From: Oleispirillum sp963668495
GTDB taxonomy: Bacteria > Pseudomonadota > Alphaproteobacteria > Rhodospirillales > Rhodospirillaceae
NCBI GenBank assembly: GCA_963668495.1
Contig: OY764545.1
Location: 930,001 to 994,000 of the forward strand
Length of the DNA: 64,000 nt
Reading direction: 5' to 3'
The notes under the pieces were generated by a model, which saw only the letters and a list, made by a program, of their open reading frames with translations, was not told the origin of the DNA and did not search any database. Numbering within the stretch: the first letter of the stretch is position 1; every line of letters begins with the position of its first letter. Positions 34,978-44,358 of this stretch are shown piece by piece. Made by a program: the position numbers and the translations under genes.

Positions 34978-36222
34978 TTATGCGATTTTCAGCACGCGGG
35001 TCAAAACCGCGTTGAGCAGCATAATACCACTTTCCGTGCAGCGAATACCGTCATCGGTGATTGCCATGAAGCCCAGGTCGACCATTTCCTGTAAGTTGGC
35101 GGCTTCAAAAAATTCAAAGGGGTCGGCGTGTCCGAAATCCGCGAATAAGTCACGGAAGCGGGCAAAAGAAAGCCCTTCATTCAGGCGCAGATTCATCATC
35201 AGGTGTTCCTGAATGCGTTCCTCTACGGTCAGGATTTCCGCATGGGGACCATCACCGCCAGCGCGCAGCCACGTCAACGCGTCGCTGGTGTGGTCGGTGG
35301 CAAGGTGTCGCCCATCGACAGTCAGGCGTCCGTGGGCCGCAGGACCAATGCCGCCATAGTCCGAACCGCGCCAGATTGCCAGATTATGGCGGCACTCGGC
35401 ACCGGGCTGGGCGAAGTTGGATACCTCATAAGCGGGGCGACCAAAGGACGCCAAAATTTGTCGGGTATCTTCAAACAGGCGGGACGATGTATCTTCATCC
35501 GGCATGCGGAGCCGTCCGGCCTCAACCGCCCGCGCCAATGGCGTGCCGTCCTCCACCGTGAGCTGATAAATGGACAGGTGCTCTCCGGCAAATTCCAGAG
35601 CCTGATGCAGTTCTTGCACCCAATCCAGTGGCGTCAAATCCGGGCGGGCAGTAATCAGGTCCATGGACAGGCGATCGAAAATCTCATGCGCCCAGTCCAG
35701 AACAAACTTGGTATCGTCCACGCTGTGTTTGCGGCCCAGCATTGTGAGCCCCGCATCGTTGAAGCTTTGTGCCCCAACGGAGAGGCGGTTGACACCGGCA
35801 AGGCGCAAATCCTTTAGGGCTTGCTTATCAACCGTACCGGGATTGGCCTCCAGCGTGATTTCACAATCATTGCGCGGTGCCCACGCACGGGTGGCATCAT
35901 CAATAATGCCGCCGATCAAACTGGCTTCGGCAAGGGACGGCGTTCCGCCGCCAAAAAAGATCGAGCCAAGCGGCCTGTCGCCGGTTTGCGCCTTTAGGAC
36001 TGCAATGTCGCGGCGATAGGCTTCCTGCCATGCGTCGACATCCCAGCGCCGTTTCGGTACGGTGCTGGCAAAATCACAGTAGCCACACTTGGTCTGGCAG
36101 TATGGCCAATGCACATACAGGTGAAACGCGGTTTCCGGCGCTGCATCCGGCTGTCGCGGCTTGCCGTCAGAAGCAGGCAGCAAGGAGAAGTTCGAAGGCG
36201 TTGGCACGATGAGAGATGGCAT
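34978..36222 (-). CDS. hemW: HemW-type radical SAM protein (heme chaperone)
   Basis: The radical-SAM cluster motif is CQTKCGYCDF, with the extra cysteine spacing typical of HemW and HemN. FFGGGTPS and the C-terminal HemW domain (EEHLMMNLRLNEGL, DDGIRCTESGIMLLNAVL) fit HemW rather than HemN. HemW delivers heme to respiratory enzymes; many genomes mislabel it coproporphyrinogen oxidase. The start is uncertain: ATG codons at 36222, 36231 and 36276 all fall inside the 3' end of rdgB, and 36222 is preceded by a weak GGAT. Confidence 0.9.
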   Translation of the reverse strand: MPSLIVPTPSNFSLLPASDGKPRQPDAAPETAFHLYVHWPYCQTKCGYCDFASTVPKRRWDVDAWQEAYRRDIAVLKAQTGDRPLGSIFFGGGTPSLAEASLIGGIIDDATRAWAPRNDCEITLEANPGTVDKQALKDLRLAGVNRLSVGAQSFNDAGLTMLGRKHSVDDTKFVLDWAHEIFDRLSMDLITARPDLTPLDWVQELHQALEFAGEHLSIYQLTVEDGTPLARAVEAGRLRMPDEDTSSRLFEDTRQILASFGRPAYEVSNFAQPGAECRHNLAIWRGSDYGGIGPAAHGRLTVDGRHLATDHTSDALTWLRAGGDGPHAEILTVEERIQEHLMMNLRLNEGLSFARFRDLFADFGHADPFEFFEAANLQEMVDLGFMAITDDGIRCTESGIMLLNAVLTRVLKIA

Positions 36223-36760
36223 GTTTTTCATCCGGGTCGATTTCGGCAAAGGTCCGGGTATCCCCGTTTGCGACAAAAATCGGGTCGTAGCCGAACCCCT
36301 TATCCCCGCGAGGCGGGAAGGTCAGTGCACCATGGACTTTGCCTTCAACAATTTCGCAATGTCCATCCGGCCAAGCCAGCGCCAAGGCACAGACGAAAAA
36401 CGCACTGCGGTCCGGGTTGCCGTCCAATTTGGTGCGGATGGTATCCATTGCCATGGTAAAGTCTTTAGCGGGTCCGGCCCAGCGTGCGGAATAAATACCC
36501 GGTGCATTATCAAGGCCGACAACGCACAGGCCGCTGTCATCAGCCAGCGCCGGAAGCCCGGAGGCTTCGGCGGCGGCAATGGCTTTCAGTTTGGCATTGG
36601 CGGCAAATGTGGTTCCGGTTTCTTCCGGTTCCGGCAGGTTCAGGTCTCCGGCGGATATCACCGTGACGCCCTTATCGGACAGTAACTCAGCGATTTCCCT
36701 AACTTTGCCTGCGTTATGGCTGGCGATGACCAGCTTTGTTTCCGTAAATTGCCGCGCCAT
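36167..36760 (-). CDS. rdgB: XTP/dITP diphosphatase (non-canonical purine NTP pyrophosphatase)
   Basis: RdgB hydrolyses dITP and XTP and keeps deaminated purines out of DNA. The N terminus KLVIASHNAGKVREI is the substrate-binding SHNxGK motif, ADDSGLCV carries the catalytic acid, and GFGYDPIF plus SHRANAF complete the family set. At 197 residues it is normal. It is 5 bp downstream of rph and overlaps hemW, an order common in alphaproteobacteria. Confidence 0.97.
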   Translation of the reverse strand: MARQFTETKLVIASHNAGKVREIAELLSDKGVTVISAGDLNLPEPEETGTTFAANAKLKAIAAAEASGLPALADDSGLCVVGLDNAPGIYSARWAGPAKDFTMAMDTIRTKLDGNPDRSAFFVCALALAWPDGHCEIVEGKVHGALTFPPRGDKGFGYDPIFVANGDTRTFAEIDPDEKHAISHRANAFELLLAACF

Positions 36761-36765
36761 ATGCC

Positions 36766-37488
36766 TTATTTTCCTACGGTTGCCAGAACATGTTTCTGCA
36801 TGGCAATCAGATCGGTGGTGCCTTTACGGGCCAGATCCAACAGTTCAAGCAACTGGTCATGGGTGAACGGGTCTTTTTCTGCGGTGCCCTGAATTTCCAC
36901 AATGCCGCCATTGCCGGTCAGGACAAAGTTGGCGTCGGTTTCTGCTGCGGAATCTTCATCATAATCCAGATCCAGCACCGCTTGACCGTTGTAAATGCCA
37001 CAGGATACGGCAGCCACATAGTCTTTCAGCGGAATGGTCGGGATGATGCCTTTGCTGCGCAGTTTTTGCAGGGCAAGGTACAGGGCAACATATCCACCGG
37101 TGATGGATGCTGTGCGGGTGCCGCCATCGGCCTGAATCACGTCGCAGTCGATTTTGATCGATACTTCGCCCATGGCTTTGAAGTCGCAGACAGCACGCAG
37201 GGCGCGACCGATCAGGCGTTGAATTTCATGGGTACGACCGCCTTGGCCTCGTTTGGCTTCACGGTTCATGCGGTCATGGGTCGCACGCGGCAGCATGCCG
37301 TATTCTGCGGTCACCCAGCCTTCGCCGGAACCGCGCATCCAACCCGGCACGCGGTCTTCAACCGAAGCCGTACACAGGACATGGGTGTCACCATATTTGA
37401 CAAGGCAGGAGCCCTCAGCGTGCTTGTTGACGTTGGGTTCCAAAACAATGGTGCGCAGGGCATCTGTTGCCCGACCGGATGGCCGCAT
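36766..37488 (-). CDS. rph: Ribonuclease PH
   Basis: The phosphorolytic 3'-5' exoribonuclease trims tRNA 3' ends. The start at 37488 has GAGGAAA upstream and gives MRPSGRATDALR, the family N terminus; a longer frame to 37596 is not supported. Landmarks are EGSCLVKYGDTHVLC, GWVTAEYGMLPRATH, RLIGRALRAV and DCDVIQADGGTRTASI. Length is 240 residues. It is divergent from hrcA across 186 bp. Confidence 0.97.
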   Translation of the reverse strand: MRPSGRATDALRTIVLEPNVNKHAEGSCLVKYGDTHVLCTASVEDRVPGWMRGSGEGWVTAEYGMLPRATHDRMNREAKRGQGGRTHEIQRLIGRALRAVCDFKAMGEVSIKIDCDVIQADGGTRTASITGGYVALYLALQKLRSKGIIPTIPLKDYVAAVSCGIYNGQAVLDLDYDEDSAAETDANFVLTGNGGIVEIQGTAEKDPFTHDQLLELLDLARKGTTDLIAMQKHVLATVGK

Positions 37489-37674
37489 GGGTGTTTCCTC
37501 TTCTAAACGCGTCTTCGATTTCTTTATGTTTACACCATGGGATTTACTGGTCCTGTCACAAAAACACAAGAGTGAAGCGTGTTTTGTTGGTTTCACCGTA
37601 TAGGACTTTCACTTTTTCGCCATATACACTAAGTAGAGACCAGCGAATTTTGACAACCCCGACATAATGACGCC

Positions 37675-38751
37675 ATGGTAGATATGCCGTTTTCTTCCGT
37701 ACCCTATAATCCGATCCGTGAAATGAACCAGCGTTCGCAGGAAGTGTTTCGCCTGATCGTTGATTCTTATGTGGAAACCGGGGAGCCGGTTGGGTCGCGC
37801 ACACTCTCGGCAAAGCTGACACAACCATTGTCTTCGGCAACCATCCGCTCGGTCATGGCAGACCTTGAGGCACGGGGGTTGATCTATGCGCCGCACACGT
37901 CCGCCGGGCGAATGCCGACAGAGGACGGCTTGAAATTCTTTGTGTCCGGTTTGATGGAAATCGGGCATGTGGACGCATCCGACCGCAGCATGATCGAAAA
38001 CCTGTGTAAAAACACCGGGCAGGATTACGCCACCGCATTGGAAAGTGCCACATCACTGATTTCCGGCCTGTCCCAATGTGCGGGGCTGGTGTTTGCACCA
38101 AAGGCGGAATCGCCACTGAAACATGTGGAATTTGTATCTTTGGCTGACGGGCGGGCCTTGGTTGTGCTGGTTAATCAGGACGGTCTGGTGGAAAACCGGG
38201 TTATTCATGTTCCGGCCTCGGTGCCGCCGTCGGTTCTGGTAGAGGCCTCCAACTATTTCAATGCCCATGCGGTCGGCCTCAGTATGACGGATGCCCGCTC
38301 CCACATTTTGGAAGAATTGGACCGTCATCGGAATGAGATCGACACCCTGACCCAAAAAGTGGTCGAAGACGGGTTGGCGGTTTGGGCCGAAGATAAAACA
38401 GCACCGCAGGGATCGCTGATTGTCCGGGGTCAGGCCAATTTGTTGCAAAATGTTCAGGCCTTGGACGAATTGGACCGGATTCGTGCGTTGTTTGAGGCCT
38501 TGGAAGCCAAGGAACATATGCTGTCGCTGCTGGATATCGCCAATCAGGCCGAAGGCGTGCAGATTTTCATCGGTTCCGATAATCCGTTGTTCCAGACATC
38601 CGGCTCGTCATTGATTGTTGCCCCGTTCCGCTCAACATCGGAAAAGGTTGTGGGCGCAATCGGGGTGGTCGGACCGACACGATTGAACTATGGTCGCATC
38701 ATTCCAATGGTGGATTTTACCGCGAAGCTCTTGACACGGATGACCCGTTAA
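37675..38751 (+). CDS. hrcA: Heat-inducible transcription repressor HrcA
   Basis: HrcA represses groESL and dnaK operons by binding CIRCE elements. The N-terminal winged helix reads QEVFRLIVDSYVETGEPVGSRTLS, followed by SSATIRSVMADLEARGLI and the TSAGRMPTEDG signature. The dimerisation and GAF-like regions extend to RLNYGRIIPMVDFTA at the end. No CIRCE repeat is seen in its own upstream region, so it is probably not autoregulated. Two ATG codons, at 37675 and 37684, are possible starts. grpE follows on the same strand. Confidence 0.96.
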   Translation: MVDMPFSSVPYNPIREMNQRSQEVFRLIVDSYVETGEPVGSRTLSAKLTQPLSSATIRSVMADLEARGLIYAPHTSAGRMPTEDGLKFFVSGLMEIGHVDASDRSMIENLCKNTGQDYATALESATSLISGLSQCAGLVFAPKAESPLKHVEFVSLADGRALVVLVNQDGLVENRVIHVPASVPPSVLVEASNYFNAHAVGLSMTDARSHILEELDRHRNEIDTLTQKVVEDGLAVWAEDKTAPQGSLIVRGQANLLQNVQALDELDRIRALFEALEAKEHMLSLLDIANQAEGVQIFIGSDNPLFQTSGSSLIVAPFRSTSEKVVGAIGVVGPTRLNYGRIIPMVDFTAKLLTRMTR

Positions 38752-38795
38752 ACGACTTCTTCATCCCAATTGCGTAACGAAGACAAGTAGAAATC

Positions 38796-39425
38796 ATGAC
38801 CCACGAAACCAAAGAAGCTATGGACCCGGAAAACCAAGAGCTCGGTGCTGCCGAAGCGACGGAGACCGCAGCGGCTGAAGCTGCCGAACCGACAGCAGAA
38901 GATCGCATTGCCGAACTGGAAGCCGAGGTCGCCAAACTGAAAGATGCCTATGTCCGCGCCCATGCGGAAATGGAAAATGTTCGGAAACGTGCCGCTGCGG
39001 ATATCGAAAACCGCACCAAATTTGCGGTGCAGGGCTTTGCCAAAGACATGCTGAGCGTTGTCGATAACTTGCAGCGGGCACTTGGGGCGTTGCCGCAAGA
39101 CGAAGCCGCCATGGATGAGGCAACGAAAAACCTGTGTGTCGGCCTGAAAATGACCGAAACCGGACTGAATGATACGCTGGAACGCTATAAGGTCATGCCG
39201 GTGCCGGGCGTTGGCAGTCCGTTTGATCCGCATGTGCATCAGGCGGTGCAGGAAATTGATGATCCAAGCGTGCCGTCAGGTACTGTGGTGCAGGTGTTCC
39301 AGACCGGATATGTCATCCATGACCGTCTGCTGCGCGAGGCTATGGTCGTTGTTTCCCGTGGCGGTCCCAAAGGGGAAGGTCAGGAACCGGGGGCACCGGG
39401 CAAAACTGCGGATATTGAATGCTAA
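38796..39425 (+). CDS. grpE: Nucleotide exchange factor GrpE
   Basis: GrpE releases ADP from DnaK. The acidic, Ala/Glu-rich disordered N terminus is followed by a long dimerising helix (about 35–100, IAELEAEVAKLKDAYVRAHAEMEN…) and the beta-wing domain with FDPHVHQAV and VFQTGYVIHDRLLREAMV, the family signature. Length 209 residues. hrcA–grpE pairing is normal in alphaproteobacteria; dnaK is not in the window. Confidence 0.97.
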   Translation: MTHETKEAMDPENQELGAAEATETAAAEAAEPTAEDRIAELEAEVAKLKDAYVRAHAEMENVRKRAAADIENRTKFAVQGFAKDMLSVVDNLQRALGALPQDEAAMDEATKNLCVGLKMTETGLNDTLERYKVMPVPGVGSPFDPHVHQAVQEIDDPSVPSGTVVQVFQTGYVIHDRLLREAMVVVSRGGPKGEGQEPGAPGKTADIEC

Positions 39426-39500
39426 AGGCTAAGCCTTAAGCCGCAAATCAGGGTCCGGGCCGGGTTTCGACCGGACCCACACAGGGATTTGATTCCTGTG
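39425..39500 (+). other. Three consecutive stem-loops after grpE
   Basis: Three hairpins follow the grpE stop: AAGGC/GCCTT (39425–39437), GGGTCCGG/CCGGACCC (39451–39478, 12-base loop) and CACAGG/CCTGTG (39480–39500, 9-base loop). All are perfect. They precede a separate strong terminator. The segment could be a structured 3' end, a small RNA or an old RNA-gene remnant; no known RNA family was recognised. Confidence 0.45.
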
Positions 39501-39507
39501 CCTCCAC

Positions 39508-39552
39508 AAAAAAACACCTCTATGATTTCGATGATCGCAGAGGTGTTTTTTA
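39508..39552. terminator. Strong terminator between grpE and cobQ
   Basis: AAAAAACACCTCT and AGAGGTGTTTTTT are a perfect inverted repeat with a 17-base loop, with A and T tracts that allow termination in both directions. It lies between convergent grpE and cobQ. Confidence 0.92.
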
Positions 39553-39592
39553 TTGGTTACCTAGGGCAGCCATGCCCATGCTGCATGAGCTA

Positions 39593-41056
39593 TCAGTCCT
39601 TTCCAGCGGCCTTCAGCATGGCATCAATATCCGTATGGGCTTCCATGTGATCCGCCAGTTTGTTGAGGGTTTGTTCAACCATGCGATCATAAGAAATGGT
39701 TTGTCGATCCTGACCCGTGACGTGTTTCAGGAAAGCCTTGCGGAAGCCGTCAGCCGCGAAAATTCCATGAATATAGCACCCCATGACGTTGCCATCCGCG
39801 TTCATTGCCCCCACTGGCGTGTCGCCGAGAGTCACCCATGGCGTCTGTAAGCCGGGGCCATCGGTTCGGCCCACGTGCATTTCATAGCCGTGGATTGGGC
39901 TGTCTGACCATTTATCGTGACCGGAGACTTCGATCAGGACTTTTTCACCTGCCATATCCGTGGTCAGGTCAAGATAGCCAAGGCCGGGGGTGTCACCGGG
40001 CAGGCCTTCGATACCGTTCGGATCGCTAACGACTTTGCCAAGGCTTTGGTATCCGGCGCATAGGCCGACAAGGAAACTACCACGGCGGACATGGGCCGCG
40101 ATATCGATATCCCAGCCTTCTGCTCGCAGGCAATCAAGGTCTGATCGGGTTGCTTTTGATCCCGGCAGGATCACGACAGTGGCATCCACCGGAATGGGTT
40201 CGCCCGGATTGACGAAGACCACATCCACATCCGGTTCTGCTGCCAGTGGATCAAGGTCATCAAAGTTGGCAATACGGGACAGACGCGGCACCGCGATAAT
40301 GATGCTGGCCCCGGTGCGGCTGTGATCGCGGTTTTCCAGCGTCATGGCGTCTTCCGCCGGGAGCTTTCCCGCATCACCGAACCACGGAACAACGCCGAGG
40401 GAGTTCAGCCCGGTGGCTTCACGGATTGCCGCAACTGCCGGGTCGAACAGGGTGGGGTCGCCGCGGAATTTATTGATTAGATACCCGGCGAGGCGTTCCC
40501 GCTCGCTGGGTTGAATCAGGGTATGGGTGCCGACGATGGAGGCAATAACCCCACCCCGGTCAATATCACCGATCAGGACCACCGGAATGTCGGCGGCTTC
40601 GGCAAAGCCCATATTGGCGATGTCATTTTGCCGCAGGTTAACTTCAGCGGCGGATCCTGCGCCCTCGACCAGAACCATATCGCACTGGCTTTCCAATTTG
40701 TGGAAGCAGTCCAGAATATCCGGCATTAACGCCAGCTTACGGTGGAAGAATTCGCGGGCGGTGGCGGAGCCTTGCATCTTGCCGCGGACAACTACCTGTG
40801 CCCCAACATCGGTTTGCGGTTTCAACAGAACCGGATTCATGTCCACGCTGGGGGCAACACCGCAGGCCAGTGCCTGCAAGGCCTGCGCACGTCCAATCTC
40901 GCCACCGTCTTCGGTGACGGCAGCATTGTTGGACATATTCTGCGGCTTGAACGGGCGAACCGTCAGTCCCCGTCGCACCAGAGCCCGGCACAACCCGGCA
41001 ACCAACATGGATTTGCCGACGTCGGACCCGGTTCCCTGAAACATAATCGCTGCCAT
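39593..41056 (-). CDS. cobQ: Cobyric acid synthase
   Basis: CobQ amidates four side chains of adenosylcobyrinic diamide in cobalamin synthesis. The start at 41056 gives MAAIMFQGTGSDVGKS with the P-loop-like ATP site. The N-terminal DTHB synthase-like domain is followed by a class I glutamine amidotransferase with the nucleophile Cys in FLVGLCAGYQSLG and the late histidine in GCYIHGIF. Length is 487 residues, normal. No other cobalamin gene is adjacent. Confidence 0.96.
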   Translation of the reverse strand: MAAIMFQGTGSDVGKSMLVAGLCRALVRRGLTVRPFKPQNMSNNAAVTEDGGEIGRAQALQALACGVAPSVDMNPVLLKPQTDVGAQVVVRGKMQGSATAREFFHRKLALMPDILDCFHKLESQCDMVLVEGAGSAAEVNLRQNDIANMGFAEAADIPVVLIGDIDRGGVIASIVGTHTLIQPSERERLAGYLINKFRGDPTLFDPAVAAIREATGLNSLGVVPWFGDAGKLPAEDAMTLENRDHSRTGASIIIAVPRLSRIANFDDLDPLAAEPDVDVVFVNPGEPIPVDATVVILPGSKATRSDLDCLRAEGWDIDIAAHVRRGSFLVGLCAGYQSLGKVVSDPNGIEGLPGDTPGLGYLDLTTDMAGEKVLIEVSGHDKWSDSPIHGYEMHVGRTDGPGLQTPWVTLGDTPVGAMNADGNVMGCYIHGIFAADGFRKAFLKHVTGQDRQTISYDRMVEQTLNKLADHMEAHTDIDAMLKAAGKD

Positions 41057-41149
41057 AGCGCGCAACCCTTCATGATGACGTAACAAAATTGCATCTTGAG
41101 TACACCGGGACATGCCCGCTGTCCACTATCAGCACATGGTGATGGACCG

Positions 41150-41983
41150 TCAGGAGGCCGCGGCTTCGTCCGACCATGGATTTTGAATATGTTGCAGCAA
41201 ATCTTCCAGCGTGCGGGTCAGGCGTGCCAAATCCTGCGGGCGAGACAGGCGGTGGTCGCCGTCTTTAATCAAATCGACAATGACGTCGGTAGATTGCAGC
41301 CCATCGCAAATCCGCAGGGCGTTTTTCCATGGAACGGATGTATCCAGCATGCCCTGAAGGATGCGAACCGGCCCGTCAAAGGTGATCGTGCGGTTGAACA
41401 ACAGGTGCTCACGCCCGTCCAGAATTAAGGTTTTGCTGATCGGGTAGGGTTGTTCCGCATCCCTATACAGGGAAATAATCCCTTCACGAAGCAGGCTGGC
41501 GCGCTCGTGCTCGGTCATGACGTCCCACATGTGTTCTTCGGTAAAATCGGGTGCGGGTGCGATGCCGATCAGTCCCTTGATGCGCGTATCATTGCGTTCA
41601 GCCAGCATCATGGCAACACGCAGCATGACCCAGCCTCCCATGCTGGACCCAATCAGAACCAGCGGGCCTCTGGTCAGTTCATCAATGACAGTCAGGGTAT
41701 CCTCGCACCAGCGCCCAATGCAGCCATCGGTAAAGGTGCCAGAGCTTTGCCCGTGCCCAAACATATCGAAGCGGATGAAGTTATATCCGTATTCTGTGGC
41801 GTGCCGGGCCAGTTCCTGTGCCTTGCCCCCATCCATATCTGACATCAGGCCGTGCAAAAATATCACAGTTGGCGTATGACTGTCGCAATCGGGGCACACA
41901 ACGCGATGATAGGCGATAGACGCGCCGTCGGACCGTGGTAATATCCCGCGTTCGTCGTGGCATGGTGATGTCGACTGTGTCAT
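41150..41983 (-). CDS. Alpha/beta hydrolase (ABHD10-like)
   Basis: The nucleophile Ser114 lies in GSSMGGW, the acid in GMLDTSVPW and the histidine in DGDHRLSR; FLHGLMSDMDG forms the oxyanion loop. The arrangement resembles the ABHD10 and related thioesterase/esterase group, but the substrate cannot be read from sequence. 277 residues, no signal peptide. It is divergent from the glycosyltransferase operon. Confidence 0.85.
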   Translation of the reverse strand: MTQSTSPCHDERGILPRSDGASIAYHRVVCPDCDSHTPTVIFLHGLMSDMDGGKAQELARHATEYGYNFIRFDMFGHGQSSGTFTDGCIGRWCEDTLTVIDELTRGPLVLIGSSMGGWVMLRVAMMLAERNDTRIKGLIGIAPAPDFTEEHMWDVMTEHERASLLREGIISLYRDAEQPYPISKTLILDGREHLLFNRTITFDGPVRILQGMLDTSVPWKNALRICDGLQSTDVIVDLIKDGDHRLSRPQDLARLTRTLEDLLQHIQNPWSDEAAAS

Positions 41984-42030
41984 GGCGCTCTCGTTTTAAG
42001 TTGGTTTGTCATTGAGGAAGGGCTCGGCCT

Positions 42031-43242
42031 GTGCCTTACGAGTCTCATAGTTTTAGCAGTCCTGCTGCTCAGGGCCAAGAAGGTCCGGCGATTTTGCAAA
42101 TTCTTCCCCGTCTGGATACGGGGGGGGTCGAGCGCGGGACACTGGAAATTGCGGAATCTTTGCGGAATGCAGGGGCACTGCCGATTGTTGTGTCCGCAGG
42201 TGGACAAATGGTGCGTGAGCTGGAGCGTATGGACGCTGTGCACGTGCAATTGCCGGTGCATACCAAAAATCCGCTGAAAATCTGGAAGAATATCAAGGCA
42301 GTCGAGGCGGTTATCCGTCAGTATGATGTCAAGCTGGTCCATGCCCGCTCCCGTGCCCCGGCATGGAGTGCCCGTGCAGCAGCCCGCAATTGCGGTGTGC
42401 CGTTTATTACCACCTTCCACGGCACATACAATCGGGGACCGTTGGGGATTAAAGGTCCGTACAACGCGGTGATGGCGTCCGGGGACCGGGTTATTGCCAT
42501 TTCCAATTTTATTTCGCGCCATGTGCAGGAGCGATACCGGACTCCGGTTGAGAAAATCCGAGTGATCCCCCGCGGCGTGGACGTGGACCGATTCAACTCT
42601 GCCGCAGTCAGTGCTGAACGCATGATTAAGCTGGCAACGGAATGGCGATTGCCTGAAGACGTGCCGGTGGTGATGCTGCCGGGGCGTTTGACCCGTTGGA
42701 AAGGCCAGCACGTGGTGCTGGAGGCGTTATCCCATTTGTCGACCCGCAATCTGCGTTGCCTGTTGGTTGGGTCCGATCAGGGGCGCACCAAATACCGGGA
42801 ATCGTTGGAAGCCGCGATCAAGAAAAAGGGTCTTGAGAGCGTGGTACATATTGTGAACGGCTGCAATGACATGGCGGCAGCGTACTTGTTGTCCGATTTT
42901 GTCATTTCTGCGTCCACAGATCCTGAGGCCTTCGGTCGCGTTGTGGTCGAGGCGCAGGCCATGGGCCGTCCGGTGATTGCCAGCCGTCATGGCGGGCCGC
43001 TGGAAACGGTGACTCCGGGAGAAACCGGGTGGTTGGTTGCGCCGGGTGATGGTCGTGACTTGGCGAAGGCTTTGGACGCGGCCTTGGCAACCACGCAAGA
43101 GGAACGTGACCGTATGGCGGCAGCCTGTATTAAGCAGGCGCGTGAAGTGTATTCGCGTCAAAACATGTGCCAACGGACTCTTGAGCTTTACCGGGAGGTT
43201 CTGGAAGAGTCTGGTGCATTGCCGAAGCGAGAGGGAGCCTGA
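42031..43242 (+). CDS. Glycosyltransferase family 4 protein
   Basis: The GT-B fold is visible: ILPRLDTGGVERGTLE at the start of the acceptor domain, VIPRGVDVDRF at the hinge, PGRLTRWKGQHVVLEAL opening the nucleotide-sugar domain, and the E-x7-E type region STDPEAFGRVVVEAQAMG. The start is a GTG at 42031 with GAGGAAGG upstream. It overlaps the next gene by one base (TGATG), so the pair is translationally coupled. The likely role is surface polysaccharide or LPS synthesis; the sugar is unknown. Confidence 0.88.
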   Translation: MPYESHSFSSPAAQGQEGPAILQILPRLDTGGVERGTLEIAESLRNAGALPIVVSAGGQMVRELERMDAVHVQLPVHTKNPLKIWKNIKAVEAVIRQYDVKLVHARSRAPAWSARAAARNCGVPFITTFHGTYNRGPLGIKGPYNAVMASGDRVIAISNFISRHVQERYRTPVEKIRVIPRGVDVDRFNSAAVSAERMIKLATEWRLPEDVPVVMLPGRLTRWKGQHVVLEALSHLSTRNLRCLLVGSDQGRTKYRESLEAAIKKKGLESVVHIVNGCNDMAAAYLLSDFVISASTDPEAFGRVVVEAQAMGRPVIASRHGGPLETVTPGETGWLVAPGDGRDLAKALDAALATTQEERDRMAAACIKQAREVYSRQNMCQRTLELYREVLEESGALPKREGA

Positions 43243-44216
43243 TGTCGGCACCGGATACGGTCGCGGCGGATGCCCGCCATGTTCTGATTATCAAACTCAG
43301 TGCCTTGGGTGATGTGGTGCAGGCGTTCGGGCCGATCCGAGCCATTCGCCGCCATCATCCGAAGGCCGAGATTACGGTGTTGACCACGCGGCCCTATGCT
43401 GGACTATTTGAAGCCTGCCCGGATGTGGATCAAGTTTGGCTTGATTCGCGCCCCAAATGGTATCAAGTCAGTGCGTGGCGTTCCCTGCGCCGTCAGTTGC
43501 GCAGCGTGCGGTTTGACCGCGTTTATGATTTACAGACATCGGATCGATCATCGGGATATCGGCGATTGATGAATGGCTTTTGTCCGTTGTCGCGGCGTCA
43601 GGTGCCGGATTGGTCCGGCATTGCCAAGGGCTGCTCTCATCCCCACGCCAATCCGAACCGGGATTTTATGCACACCATTGACCGTCAGGCCGAGCAGTTG
43701 AAAATGGCGGGGATTACGCAGACGCCGTTTCCGAATATTGACTGGTTGGATGGGGATGTGTCGGCGCTGGATTTGCCGGAGGATATGGTCCTTCTGGTTC
43801 CCGGGGGTGCGCCCCATCGCCCGGACAAGCGATGGCCTGCGGAACGGTTCGCCGCGCTGGCACGAAAGTTGGTGTCCACCGGGATTACGCCCGTTGTCCT
43901 TGGGACGCAGGCAGAATCCGATGCCATTGATGCCATTGTTGCCGGCGCACCGGGCACGATCAGCCTGTGTGGAAAGACGGGATTTGCGGACATTGCCACG
44001 CTGGGACGGTTGGCAAAGGCAGCGGTCGGTAACGACACCGGGCCTATGCACATGTTGGCTATTGCCGGGTGTCCATGCGTGGCGTTGTATTCCTTTGCCT
44101 CAGACCCTGCATTGTGCGCACAGCGCGGGCCAAAGGTGGAAATTCTACGGACAGAACGGCTGAATGACCTGTCCGAAGACGAAGTTTGGCAAAAAGTGAC
44201 AGAGATTGCGGGTTAG
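43242..44216 (+). CDS. Glycosyltransferase family 9 protein (LPS heptosyltransferase-like)
   Basis: The N terminus VLIIKLSALGDVVQAFGPIRAI and the C-terminal VPGGAPHRPDKRWPAERFAALA, then VGNDTGPMHMLAIAGCP, are the GT9 signatures shared with WaaC/WaaF heptosyltransferases that add ADP-heptose to the LPS inner core. 324 residues. Coupled to the preceding GT4 gene. Which LPS position it modifies is not deducible. Confidence 0.9.
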   Translation: MSAPDTVAADARHVLIIKLSALGDVVQAFGPIRAIRRHHPKAEITVLTTRPYAGLFEACPDVDQVWLDSRPKWYQVSAWRSLRRQLRSVRFDRVYDLQTSDRSSGYRRLMNGFCPLSRRQVPDWSGIAKGCSHPHANPNRDFMHTIDRQAEQLKMAGITQTPFPNIDWLDGDVSALDLPEDMVLLVPGGAPHRPDKRWPAERFAALARKLVSTGITPVVLGTQAESDAIDAIVAGAPGTISLCGKTGFADIATLGRLAKAAVGNDTGPMHMLAIAGCPCVALYSFASDPALCAQRGPKVEILRTERLNDLSEDEVWQKVTEIAG

Positions 44217-44358
44217 ACCGGGATCTTCGGTTGACAGGACAGGCGTTGAAGGCGCATGTCTCTTGTTTCTTGAGCCGTACCTGTTAACGCATGCGGTATG
44301 TGCGTAACGCTAGGGTGCGACTTGGTGGCGAAAGCCCATAATGATAAAAGGACGAAGC

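Noticed and set aside
34680..35015. 111-codon forward frame upstream of dnaN
   Set aside because: It overlaps the starts and ends of dnaN and hemW, is Arg/Pro-rich and resembles no protein.
37489..37674. CIRCE element upstream of hrcA
   Set aside because: No TTAGCACTC-N9-GAGTGCTAA or near match could be found in the rph–hrcA gap.
39451..39505. A tRNA- or tmRNA-like 3' end after grpE (GGTTTCGACC, then GCCTCCAC)
   Set aside because: The T-loop does not close with seven bases, there is no CCA, and 160 bp is too short for a permuted tmRNA.
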